Below are positions 9,257 to 16,944 of a stretch of 64,000 nt of DNA, one piece after another; within the stretch, counting starts at the first letter, position 1; each line of letters opens with the position of its first letter. The stretch comes from Peribacillus sp. FSL P2-0133 (lineage in GTDB: Bacteria; Bacillota; Bacilli; Bacillales; DSM-1321). Position numbers and translations under genes: made by a program. The notes under the pieces were generated by a model, which worked only from the letters and a program-made list of their open reading frames with translations, ran no database searches and was not told the origin of the DNA. The stretch is from assembly GCF_037975445.1 (NCBI RefSeq), contig NZ_CP150254.1, forward strand, positions 5,702,001-5,766,000. The letters are read 5' to 3'.

Positions 9257-10370
9257 GTTCCACTGCCTGTTTACATTTCGCTACAATGTATTTCAGATCC
9301 TCATCAGACAAATCCAAGTGACATGGTAACGTGAAATGAGATTCACGAAATCTATCGGCATTCGGGAGAGATGCAAGGGGATATTCCTCTAGCAATGTGG
9401 GCTGTAAATGTAATGGGACCCCATAACAATGCCCGGTGCTTATATGACCCTCTTTTAAATGCTTTTTAAATGTTTCGCATTGCTCTTTGCTTTTAGACAT
9501 GACGATAATTTTATAAAATGAAGATTCATTGTGGTCAGATGAAGCTTGGAAGTAAAGACCGTGTACTTGAAAAGTATCATTCAATTGTTCTTTATAGAAA
9601 CTGAAGATTTCCTGCCTGACCCGGATCATGCCATAAGCTTCCTGAACTTGCAGATAACCCAGCAATGCATTGAATTCGCTGAGAAGCATGTCACCGGATA
9701 ATACTTGATTGACTGCACCATTTTCATTCCCATGGTGCCTTAACAACTCACAGTATTTGATTAACTCTATATCATCCGATGTAATGACACCACCTGTGGC
9801 ACTTGTAACAATTTTAGTGGGGTACATTGAAAAAACCCCGGCAAACCCAATTGTCCCGGCATTATATCCATTTATAGCGGCACCAAAAGCATGTGAAGCA
9901 TCTTCGATTAGATAAAGATCATTCTCATCACAAAACTCTTTAATCTCAAAGATGTTATCAGGGATCTTTCCAGCAATATACGTAATTAGGACAACTTTCG
10001 TTTTGGGAGTCACGGCGCTCTTCAGGCTATTTAAATCCAAATTGAAATCCTCTAAATTGATGTCACAAAGAACGACCCTTCCTTTCGCATTTTTCACCGC
10101 ATATACTGGGGAAATAAACGTATTGCTTGGCATGATCACTTCTTTGCCTTCAACATCTAGATACTTTAAAATGATTTCAATGGCTGCCGTTGCACTGGAA
10201 AGTGCGACAGCATACTTAGAATCACTGTATTGTCTGACGCTTTCTTCAAATTTCCGGGTATAATCACCTAAAATTAACCTGCCAGAATCCAAAATGTGCT
10301 CAATGTTCTTGAGGTATTCCCGTTTTACCCAACCTGTTATCACTGGCTTTGTATTTACGATAGTCTCCAT
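9246..10370 (-). CDS. DegT/DnrJ/EryC1/StrS sugar aminotransferase
   Basis: A PLP-dependent aminotransferase of the sugar type. A nucleotide-binding loop (SSATAAIEI), the EDASHAFGAAI aspartate region and the Schiff-base Lys in SMYPTKIVTSATGG (about residue 186) are all present, so it should be active. It would convert a keto sugar nucleotide to an amino sugar using glutamate. An in-frame ATG at 10406 exists, but ATG at 10370 follows GGAGTTCT and gives the usual family start, hence 374 aa. It heads the four-gene sugar-modification block. Confidence 0.85.
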   Translation of the reverse strand: METIVNTKPVITGWVKREYLKNIEHILDSGRLILGDYTRKFEESVRQYSDSKYAVALSSATAAIEIILKYLDVEGKEVIMPSNTFISPVYAVKNAKGRVVLCDINLEDFNLDLNSLKSAVTPKTKVVLITYIAGKIPDNIFEIKEFCDENDLYLIEDASHAFGAAINGYNAGTIGFAGVFSMYPTKIVTSATGGVITSDDIELIKYCELLRHHGNENGAVNQVLSGDMLLSEFNALLGYLQVQEAYGMIRVRQEIFSFYKEQLNDTFQVHGLYFQASSDHNESSFYKIIVMSKSKEQCETFKKHLKEGHISTGHCYGVPLHLQPTLLEEYPLASLPNADRFRESHFTLPCHLDLSDEDLKYIVAKCKQAVEHGC

Positions 10371-10463
10371 AGAACTCCATCCTTTTTCCAAAATCAGATC
10401 TTTCATTACACGTTAAGTAAGAGGCATACAAATAAATCAAATTTTTGAAAGACCCATGACTAT

Positions 10464-11636
10464 TCAATGATTATTAACAACCAAATCCGACAGTGTTCTC
10501 TCTAGCTTTGAAATCAATTTGGTTTTCTCATAATTTAGGGTTAAACGCTTTATATTTCCTTGTATTTTCAGATACATTTGTTTGTCACTTTTCATTGATT
10601 TTACATACTCTATCATCTTTGATCGTTCACTATATTCAAAACCGTGACCTGCATCATATTTTGTCATAACCCCATGTTGCCAGCCTTTATAGTTTATTAA
10701 TGTCGGTTTCCCGGCTGCCCAAAAATCAAAAAGTTTATTTTGACTATTCCTATCCAATATTTCATTATTCCGTACAAAACACAGACCTATATGAGATACG
10801 GCCATTAATAAGTACGCTTCTTTTTTAGATACCTGATCCAAGAAAATGACGTTGTTTAATTTTTTGCTCTTTTTCACTTGAATTAAGCGCTCTTTTTCCT
10901 TTCCATCCCCTACAATTAGATAGACGATATCGGGGTCATCAGTCTTTTCGGCAAGCTGTAAAATATAATCGATATTATTGATAAATCCTAATGTACCCGC
11001 ATATAAACAGATAAACTTCGCTTTCAAACCTAATTTTTCCAATGCTTCTTCTTTATCCTTGGAACAAATCCGTGAAAAATAGTCTATATCCGCAAAGTTA
11101 GTAACCGTCGAAATCTTTTCTTGTTTAACTCCTTTTTTCAATAAATCTTCTTTCATTCCAGGCGAAAGCACGATGATTTTATCAGCTGCAGAATAAATCA
11201 TGCTTTCCAGCTTCAATAAAATTCTCTTTAACCATTCATGTCTGATGATTCCCAGCTCAATAGGTATATCTGGCCATAAATCCCTTACTTCAAACACAAA
11301 TTCGCTGCGCTTCACCTTAGCAAGAAGCATACCTATCAACCCAATCGTCAAAGGGGTCGAGGAAGCATAAACAACGTCTACCCCTTTCTCCTTCACCCCA
11401 ATAAAAAAACTCTTATACATATAATGAATAAACGATAATAATCTTTTGAGGTAACTATACTCTTGTTTATATTTAGTTTTGGTTGATATGATCTTTATTC
11501 CCTCACGCGAATCTATTGTATTTCCGGTGATGATGGTGACTTTATTATTTTTAGAGACTAAAAATTTAGCTATTTCATAAGATCGGGTACTGCCTTTATC
11601 GGTATTGAAATATTGATGCAAATAAAGAACCTTCAC
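10464..11636 (-). CDS. GT4-family glycosyltransferase (WbuB-like)
   Basis: A GT-B fold glycosyltransferase of about 390 aa: N-terminal YLHQYFNTDKGSTRSYEIA, central FEVRDLWPDIPIELG (typical of WbuB/Fuc4NAc-transferase-like enzymes), LYAGTLGFINNID linker and NKLFDFWAAGKPTL donor-site motif. The start chosen is GTG at 11636 because AGGAGGTGATAAA lies directly before it; the upstream ATG at 11660 lies before that RBS. It is the first gene of the leftward polysaccharide cluster. No initiating phosphosugar transferase accompanies it. Confidence 0.85.
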   Translation of the reverse strand: MKVLYLHQYFNTDKGSTRSYEIAKFLVSKNNKVTIITGNTIDSREGIKIISTKTKYKQEYSYLKRLLSFIHYMYKSFFIGVKEKGVDVVYASSTPLTIGLIGMLLAKVKRSEFVFEVRDLWPDIPIELGIIRHEWLKRILLKLESMIYSAADKIIVLSPGMKEDLLKKGVKQEKISTVTNFADIDYFSRICSKDKEEALEKLGLKAKFICLYAGTLGFINNIDYILQLAEKTDDPDIVYLIVGDGKEKERLIQVKKSKKLNNVIFLDQVSKKEAYLLMAVSHIGLCFVRNNEILDRNSQNKLFDFWAAGKPTLINYKGWQHGVMTKYDAGHGFEYSERSKMIEYVKSMKSDKQMYLKIQGNIKRLTLNYEKTKLISKLERTLSDLVVNNH

Positions 11637-11812
11637 TTTATCACCTCCTCTTTTACCCAATATGATTCAATTGGATTTACAGCTGAATGCTGTGCCTATT
11701 GCTTTCCCCAGAAAACAAATGTAACACTTAATATAGGTGTGACCTGTCCCTTTTTTAGAATGGGCCGTTTTAACTTTGAAACCCACTAGAGATTTGTCCT
11801 TCCCCTTGTTTT
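11637..11812. other. Intergenic gap, probable polysaccharide operon leader
   Basis: The gap of about 176 bp should hold the promoter of the leftward polysaccharide operon and the end of the beta-helix gene transcript. I see no confident promoter hexamers or terminator in it. Confidence 0.3.
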
Positions 11813-13528
11813 TCAGTGCATCAGATGGATTTCTTGCATGATTTTTTTCCTCACATTAGGTTTGTTCCAGTCAAGGAAGGCCGAGATGGCAATCCAGTCA
11901 TCCAGGCGGTTGTAAACCGTCTTGTCTTGTACATGGATTTCATGCCCGACATCGGTAAATATATTATCCCTTTCAATCCCTTTATTTTTCATGTTCATAG
12001 AGGTAATGGCATAGTCATTTGTAGGGCTGCCGTTATTATGCGACCCTCTGATGCCGATGCCCGCTGAACTGAACTTTTCGTCGGATTCATGAATTTGGTT
12101 TATGATGTTTCCTTTCAGTTTGGTGAACTTGTTGGAACTAAGGATCACAATCCCATTGTTGAAGCAATTTTCAATGATATTGCCTTCAATAAGGGCATTT
12201 TTGGTCACATGAATGCTGATGCCTCCCCATTCCTCGACATTAGCCTGGACATTATTCACATAATTGCCTTTAATCACGACCGTTTGCAGGAATCCCATCT
12301 CTTTTTCAGTAAGATCATGGAATTGCGTTCCGTTGACCGCAATGCCTCGTTCGCTGACTGTGGCATTTTTATCTATATCGTAATACGCATAATCATTAAA
12401 GGATTCACCATTGATCCTATTCCCTGCAATCGTAATATTGCCGGGTGGGTATGCTGAGGTATCCCCTCCCTTGTAGTCCATTCCCCCGACAATGATTGGA
12501 AAACGCGTGTTTAAGATGACATTATTCGTAAAGGAAACATTATGGCCTGAATGGGTGTCAATCCCTTCCCATCCAGGGTTGTTCGCCACCACATTCCCAT
12601 CGACTGCGATAGTGTCACTTCGCGGGAACTTTGATTGAGTCATGGCATCAGCCGCATTGACTTTCCGGTGGCTAAAGGCGATGCCATAGCTTTGTTTGGT
12701 ATTGCCCACCGTTTCCCCTGGCCCAAGGTCTCTCACTGTCGCATGCCTTACAGTCACGTTACTCGCAGAATACCCGCCGATACCTGCATATCCAATATCT
12801 TTTATGATCATTTTGTTTCTTTTTCTCGAATCGGACCCTTTAACCGTGACTCCATTCACATGTTCTAAGTAAATGCCAAATCCCTCATACCCGGTGATTT
12901 GAACATCTTCGATCAGGATATTTTGAAGCCTCTGCAAATCACTTACAGTCGAATAGACAGACACCAAATCCGCCGTGGATTTGGATTGATCGATTGCGGT
13001 AACCTCAATGCCCCTGTTCCGTGCCGCATAATAGTTCCTCGGTTCCCCAGTTTGGGGATCTTCCGTCCGTCGTTTCCCATCGAGTATCAGGTTTTTGACG
13101 CCCGTATGGCTCACCATGATTTTTATGGTGACAGAATCGCTCGAGGGCTGGGTACACATTGTCGTGACGGGTCTTCCATTCTCCATCGTCCCTTCTAATG
13201 TGACCCCTTCTTTCATCATAATAAAGGCACTAGCCGTGAACTGGCCTTTTGACAAACGAACCGTTCCCCTTTTCCCATTCGATACATCTTGCGGGTAGTC
13301 GGAAACCCTCGTAATGGCCTCATTAACGATTGCCCGGATCGTTGTGGTGGAATAGTTCGCCTCTAGTGACAGCGTTTGTTTTACCTTCCCTTTATTGTCC
13401 AATAACTGAATCAACGTTCCCGTTGTGGGTCCGCACACTTCGTTTGCCCCGACGGCCGTTGACTGGAGGGAGATGAACGCCATGGTGAACACGGTAAATA
13501 TTCCTGCAATTTTATATAATCGTTTCAT
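11813..13528 (-). CDS. Secreted right-handed parallel beta-helix protein
   Basis: The 571-aa protein has a Sec signal peptide (MKRLYKIAGIF... to about AVGA, residues 1-28) and then a long run of beta-helix turns rich in N-N-V, G-I and I-x-G-N repeats (residues about 100-500), as in pectate lyase/NosD/PbH1-type proteins. Such proteins bind or cleave polysaccharides. No catalytic set can be named. Lying just upstream of the polysaccharide cluster and on the same strand, it may act on that polymer as a lyase, epimerase or binding protein (inference). RBS AGGGG precedes the ATG by 7 nt. Confidence 0.75.
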   Translation of the reverse strand: MKRLYKIAGIFTVFTMAFISLQSTAVGANEVCGPTTGTLIQLLDNKGKVKQTLSLEANYSTTTIRAIVNEAITRVSDYPQDVSNGKRGTVRLSKGQFTASAFIMMKEGVTLEGTMENGRPVTTMCTQPSSDSVTIKIMVSHTGVKNLILDGKRRTEDPQTGEPRNYYAARNRGIEVTAIDQSKSTADLVSVYSTVSDLQRLQNILIEDVQITGYEGFGIYLEHVNGVTVKGSDSRKRNKMIIKDIGYAGIGGYSASNVTVRHATVRDLGPGETVGNTKQSYGIAFSHRKVNAADAMTQSKFPRSDTIAVDGNVVANNPGWEGIDTHSGHNVSFTNNVILNTRFPIIVGGMDYKGGDTSAYPPGNITIAGNRINGESFNDYAYYDIDKNATVSERGIAVNGTQFHDLTEKEMGFLQTVVIKGNYVNNVQANVEEWGGISIHVTKNALIEGNIIENCFNNGIVILSSNKFTKLKGNIINQIHESDEKFSSAGIGIRGSHNNGSPTNDYAITSMNMKNKGIERDNIFTDVGHEIHVQDKTVYNRLDDWIAISAFLDWNKPNVRKKIMQEIHLMH

Positions 13529-13856
13529 CTAAAACCCCTATGTCTTTTTTTATTCTTTGACAGTTTTTTACGTATTCCGAAGACTGATGACAAAGACACC
13601 ATATTCGACCTAAAAAAGAGGGGGCGCACATCTAATGTTACATGGGAAGTGAAATGTGCATTTCTCAAAATCAACATTACATGTGTTAATTTTGGAACAG
13701 TCGCTTAAACTTACGGCTAATCTGTATGGAATAAAGGGGTAGCCGGATTGTGATTGGGGGAAACAACCTTCTTCCGTCGCCATTGAAAAGTGAAGGGCCG
13801 GTTGATGCGTGTTTATTCAAAGAAGGGATGTGTCTGTCGATGACAAGGGGGGGGGC

Positions 13857-13897
13857 ACGAAAAAAAGCCTTTCCCCGGTTGTTTACGGGAAAAGGCT
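13857..13897 (-). terminator. Second terminator after the parMR operon
   Basis: On the minus strand a stem AGCCTTTTCCCG / CGGGGAAAGGCT (13866-13897) is followed by seven T residues. Confidence 0.75.
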
Positions 13898-13939
13898 GAT
13901 GTCTAGTTCAAAGGGGTTTGTGTCATTAACCCCCGCAAA

Positions 13940-13979
13940 AGAAAAAGGAGGATATTCAACTTATCTTCAAATATCCTCC
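13940..13979 (-). terminator. Terminator directly after the parR-like gene
   Basis: A 10-bp stem (13947-13956 with 13970-13979) is followed on the minus strand by TTTTTCT, 7 bp past the stop codon of the ParR-like gene. Confidence 0.8.
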
Positions 13980-13985
13980 AAAAGT

Positions 13986-14528
13986 TCACTGGTTCATTTG
14001 ATCAAGAAAATCACCCAGGAGATCGTCGAGATTTTCCTCTTCCGGTTCGGATTCTTCCACTTGTTGTTCTGGTTCATTCAAACTCCAATCAAAGTCATCC
14101 AGGTTCTTCTTAGGCAGGTATTTTGGGGCCTCCTCGGCTTCCTTATCTTCAGGCTCGGCCTGGACATACAGTTCCTCATTCAGTTCATTATTGTTCAAAG
14201 AGGCAAGCAGGGCCGTAGCGCGTAAAGGATCGGATAAAAGGTGGTACATAATCGTTCCAAGCATAGCTTCTGAGTGGGAATGCTTGAGCCAATCACGCTG
14301 AGATTTGCTTAGTTTGTTCGGCATGGGCAGGGCAATCATTTCCCGATCCTGATGGGAGGATTGCCCGACTCCATCGAGAACATACTCGGCAATTTTACTG
14401 GAAAAATTCCTTCTTTCCGTTTCCTTCAATTTCTGCAGCTGTCTTAACGTATAGTCTGATACATCCGAAGGGATACGAAAAGTGATGGCTTGTCCTCTTT
14501 TAATTTCAGAAGAAGCTGTTTTTTTCAT
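13986..14528 (-). CDS. ParR-like ribbon-helix-helix partition adaptor
   Basis: The 180-aa protein has an N-terminal segment (about residues 10-55: GQAITFRIPSD... LRQLQKLKETERRNFSSKIAEYVL) that fits a beta-strand plus two helices, the ribbon-helix-helix DNA-binding fold of ParR proteins. The C-terminal third is strongly acidic and ends EENLDDLLGDFLDQMNQ, a short amphipathic tail like those by which ParR contacts the actin filament. It starts 8 nt after the ParM-like stop, with RBS AGGTGAG. It should bind the GTNNAC array upstream of the operon, couple it to the filament and autoregulate. Identification rests on architecture and context. Confidence 0.7.
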   Translation of the reverse strand: MKKTASSEIKRGQAITFRIPSDVSDYTLRQLQKLKETERRNFSSKIAEYVLDGVGQSSHQDREMIALPMPNKLSKSQRDWLKHSHSEAMLGTIMYHLLSDPLRATALLASLNNNELNEELYVQAEPEDKEAEEAPKYLPKKNLDDFDWSLNEPEQQVEESEPEEENLDDLLGDFLDQMNQ

Positions 14529-14536
14529 TCTCTCAC

Positions 14537-15733
14537 CTATTTAATGGAGCCCGTTCTTTGTTCTTTCTTCTTTTGCTGTGACTGATTCTGTTCCTTTGCA
14601 TTCCGGCGGCGATTAAAATCCGAAATCAATTTATAATAGGCGTTTGCCATCATCCAAACGCTTTCCCGCTCATCTTCGAAAAAGTCTATATTGTAGCCAT
14701 CGAAATTTTGATTCAATGTTTTCAAGTAATCTTTCAGGACAATCGATCCCCCGCCTACAAAATAGCAGATTTCCGTTTGGGAATTTTTTTGCCATACGTT
14801 GCGCAGGTGACGATATTGCTTTTTGGCCAGTTCACCTAAAATGCGGTCGACGATATCATGGACGCTTGTCCTGCTTCCGCGAACCATAATATGATTGCGA
14901 TCATTTTTCTTCGTGATGATTTCGACGACGTCGCGCCTGCTATCCAGCTCGACACCATGTTTCTTCCTGATTTCTTCACGAATCGATTCAAGGGCTTCAG
15001 CTACTCCCAAATTAAATCCTTGTGCTTTGTCATCGTCAACTTTACGATTTTTAATGACAGCGATATCCGTCGATAATCCACCGATATCCTGGATGAGTAT
15101 TCTTCTATCTATTAATTCACGGTTAATAATATTCAAATCTTTATCCATGACCAAATTTATGTATGCAGCAAAGCCCTCTGGATAGACTTTCACTTCATCA
15201 AATTTGATATTAACCTTTATGCCTTGGTATTTAGGAGTAATTAAAAATTCCACCTGGTGGACTGAACCAAGTAATTTCGAGCGGTATCCGACGTCTTTCC
15301 CTTCTTTAACCTCCCGAAGTGGCAACCCTGTTCCAAGCGTATAGTTGGCTTCCACAACGTTATTCACTTTTTTGAATGTATCGTTGTCCCCCAACTTGGC
15401 AGCGTCTAATGCAAGAGCCGCAAAAAGCATGACTAATGTTTGATCTTCTTCCGATTTACTGCTTCCTAAATCCAATTCAGTAGGATTATCACTTTTTGTC
15501 GCCAAGTTCCCAACGCGATAAATCGCATTATTATCTTGAAGGGCTGGTGAATGGACCCTAATATGAATCCCTTCCAATGGGTTTTTTTCATCAAGTTCCT
15601 CAATCCCAATGACCGGACGGTCCTCTATGTCTTTTGCAATGACATTTGGTATATATAGTTCAGACTCTAGCTTTCCAAAAATAGCCTTGATAGCATCATT
15701 TCCTACGTCTACTGCTGCGATTCTAGAACTCAT
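14537..15733 (-). CDS. ParM/StbA-type actin-like partition ATPase
   Basis: The 398-aa actin-fold protein has a phosphate-1 loop AAVDVGNDAIKAIFG (residues 6-20), a phosphate-2 region IQDIGGLSTDIAVI (about 214-227) and an adenosine motif FVGGGSIVLKDYL (about 326). These are the three nucleotide-binding signatures of ParM/Alp proteins. It would polymerise to push apart DNA molecules marked by the ParR-bound centromere. A basic, Gln-rich tail follows. It is the first gene of a two-gene operon. Such loci are usual on plasmids, and no replication gene is present here. Confidence 0.85.
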   Translation of the reverse strand: MSSRIAAVDVGNDAIKAIFGKLESELYIPNVIAKDIEDRPVIGIEELDEKNPLEGIHIRVHSPALQDNNAIYRVGNLATKSDNPTELDLGSSKSEEDQTLVMLFAALALDAAKLGDNDTFKKVNNVVEANYTLGTGLPLREVKEGKDVGYRSKLLGSVHQVEFLITPKYQGIKVNIKFDEVKVYPEGFAAYINLVMDKDLNIINRELIDRRILIQDIGGLSTDIAVIKNRKVDDDKAQGFNLGVAEALESIREEIRKKHGVELDSRRDVVEIITKKNDRNHIMVRGSRTSVHDIVDRILGELAKKQYRHLRNVWQKNSQTEICYFVGGGSIVLKDYLKTLNQNFDGYNIDFFEDERESVWMMANAYYKLISDFNRRRNAKEQNQSQQKKKEQRTGSIK

Positions 15734-15787
15734 CTAAAAACATCCCCTTTTTTATAGAAAAAAATTTTAAGTGAAGCTTTCCCTTTA

Positions 15788-15816
15788 AGGATAGAAAAAG
15801 TTGCCTCGATAGTCAA
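15788..15816 (-). promoter_or_regulatory. parM operon promoter
   Basis: Minus strand: TTGACT (15816-15811), 17-bp spacer, TATCCT (15793-15788), 55 bp before the ParM-like ATG. The promoter sits between the gene and the iteron array, the arrangement seen in autoregulated type II par loci. Confidence 0.75.
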
Positions 15817-15860
15817 TCCTTCATAAGTTGTAGCTATATTTGTCGAATTGTTTTCAAATT

Positions 15861-15983
15861 GTTTACAATAGGAACAAGTATGTATACACCTTATATATAG
15901 CCATGTGTACGAATTTGTAAACATGTATACTTATTTGTGTACACTACATCTATTTTTGTTTACATGTATACATTTTTGTAAAC
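15861..15983. repeat. Iteron array 1: nine phased GTNNAC hexamers (candidate parC)
   Basis: GTNNAC palindrome-like hexamers start at 15861, 15882, 15905, 15917, 15925, 15937, 15958, 15966 and 15978. The intervals are 21, 23, 12, 8, 12, 21, 8 and 12, so sites repeat on a scale of about two helical turns (8+12 or 21). The array begins 45 bp upstream of the parM promoter -35. This is the expected form of a ParR-binding centromere. A role as an operator for yhfW is an alternative. Confidence 0.75.
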
Positions 15984-16098
15984 AAACCAAATAATGTATT
16001 TTTTACTCTTTCTTCTTACAAAAATAAGCGTATAAATAGCGGATTTGGATATGGTAATAAATGGGTAATTTACAAATGAACTGTATGGAGGTATTAAA

Positions 16099-16645
16099 AT
16101 GACTAAAAAAAATCAGACCTTCCCCGGTTTCCGGAACCCTATTGGCGCAGTGCGTTAACTTTCCCATCTTTTTCTAAACTAGAAATAGATATAAACTCTG
16201 ATGTCTTAATAGTAGGCGGCGGAATTACAGGGATTACTCAGTTTAACAAGGTATTAAAGTTACACTGATAGAGGCTGGCGAAATCCTTAACGGATCAACG
16301 GGACACACCACAGCATGGCCTGATTTACGATTTGTTTGTTCACTAAAACATGGTGAAGAGAAAGCCAAACTATATTATGTAGCCAATGCAGAAGGAATGG
16401 GCTTATCAAAGACTTGGTAGAAGAACATTCCATTGAATGTAATTTGACTGCAATGGATACCTATATTCACGCAAATACTGATGTATAAAAGTGAAATTCC
16501 AAAAGAACTAAAAGCCTATCGAAACTAGCCATTCGCGGGGATTATGCAGAAGAAATCCCTTTCTCCATTCCTTGTAAATCTTCCATGATCCAAGCACAGT
16601 TTCACCCCTTTAAAATATTTAACGGCCCTCCTCCACGATTCTGGA
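16099..16645 (+). pseudogene. Decayed 5' fragment of yhfW (tandem duplicate)
   Basis: This segment aligns base for base with the first ~590 bp of the intact yhfW at 16945. The start region, GGCGGCGGAATTAC dinucleotide-binding stretch and GAAGAGAAAGCCAAAC region are all recognisable. A one-base loss after codon 5 shifts the frame to a stop within 20 codons. Further deletions give a net loss of about 43 bp by the end of the match near 16645. The rest of the gene is absent because the second duplication unit begins immediately after. It retains its RBS (GGAGG at 16087) but cannot make the enzyme. Confidence 0.9.
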
Positions 16646-16648
16646 AGC

Positions 16649-16944
16649 TGAAAAAGTTTCCACGATAGTCAATGCTTCATTAATAGTAGCTATAATTTTC
16701 GAATTGTTTACAATAGGAACAAATATGTATACGTCTGATATATAGCCATGTGTACGTGTTCGTAAACATGTATGCGTTTTTGTTTACAATACATCTATTT
16801 TCGTTTACATGTATACGTAATCGTAAACAAACCAAATAATGTATTTTTTTAATATTTCTTCTTACAAAAATAAGCGTATAAATAGCGGATTTGGGTATGG
16901 TAATAAATGGACAATTTACAAATGAACTGTATGGAGGTATTCAA
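16649..16944. repeat. Second copy of the iteron/leader unit (tandem duplication, ~850 bp period)
   Basis: 16649-16944 repeats 15793-16098 with scattered substitutions. The left edge falls inside the parM promoter spacer: the -35 TTGACT survives (16672-16667) but the -10 is replaced by the end of the pseudogene. This copy supplies the leader and RBS of the intact yhfW. Both units therefore arose by one tandem duplication of centromere plus yhfW 5' end. Confidence 0.85.
16706..16828. repeat. Iteron array 2: nine hexamers with identical spacing
   Basis: Hexamers start at 16706, 16727, 16750, 16762, 16770 (degenerate GTATGC), 16782, 16803, 16811 and 16823. The intervals 21, 23, 12, 8, 12, 21, 8, 12 are exactly those of array 1, a constant 845-bp offset, although bases between the sites differ in many places. 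Confidence 0.75.

Larger units (their letters stand above)
13529..13985. other. 457-bp intergenic region
   Basis: It contains two leftward terminators for the parMR operon (annotated separately) and presumably the promoter of the beta-helix gene. Small open frames on the plus strand here have no RBS or coding character. The middle, about 13600-13850, shows nothing I can assign. Confidence 0.5.

Noticed and set aside
13809..14225. Plus-strand open frame of 138 codons
   Set aside because: It reads through both terminator hairpins and antisense to the ParR-like gene; no coding character.
15730..15924. 64-codon open frame on the minus strand over the parM promoter and iterons
   Set aside because: It lies across the promoter and repeat array, has no RBS, and its translation (Cys/Tyr-rich) looks like translated repeats.
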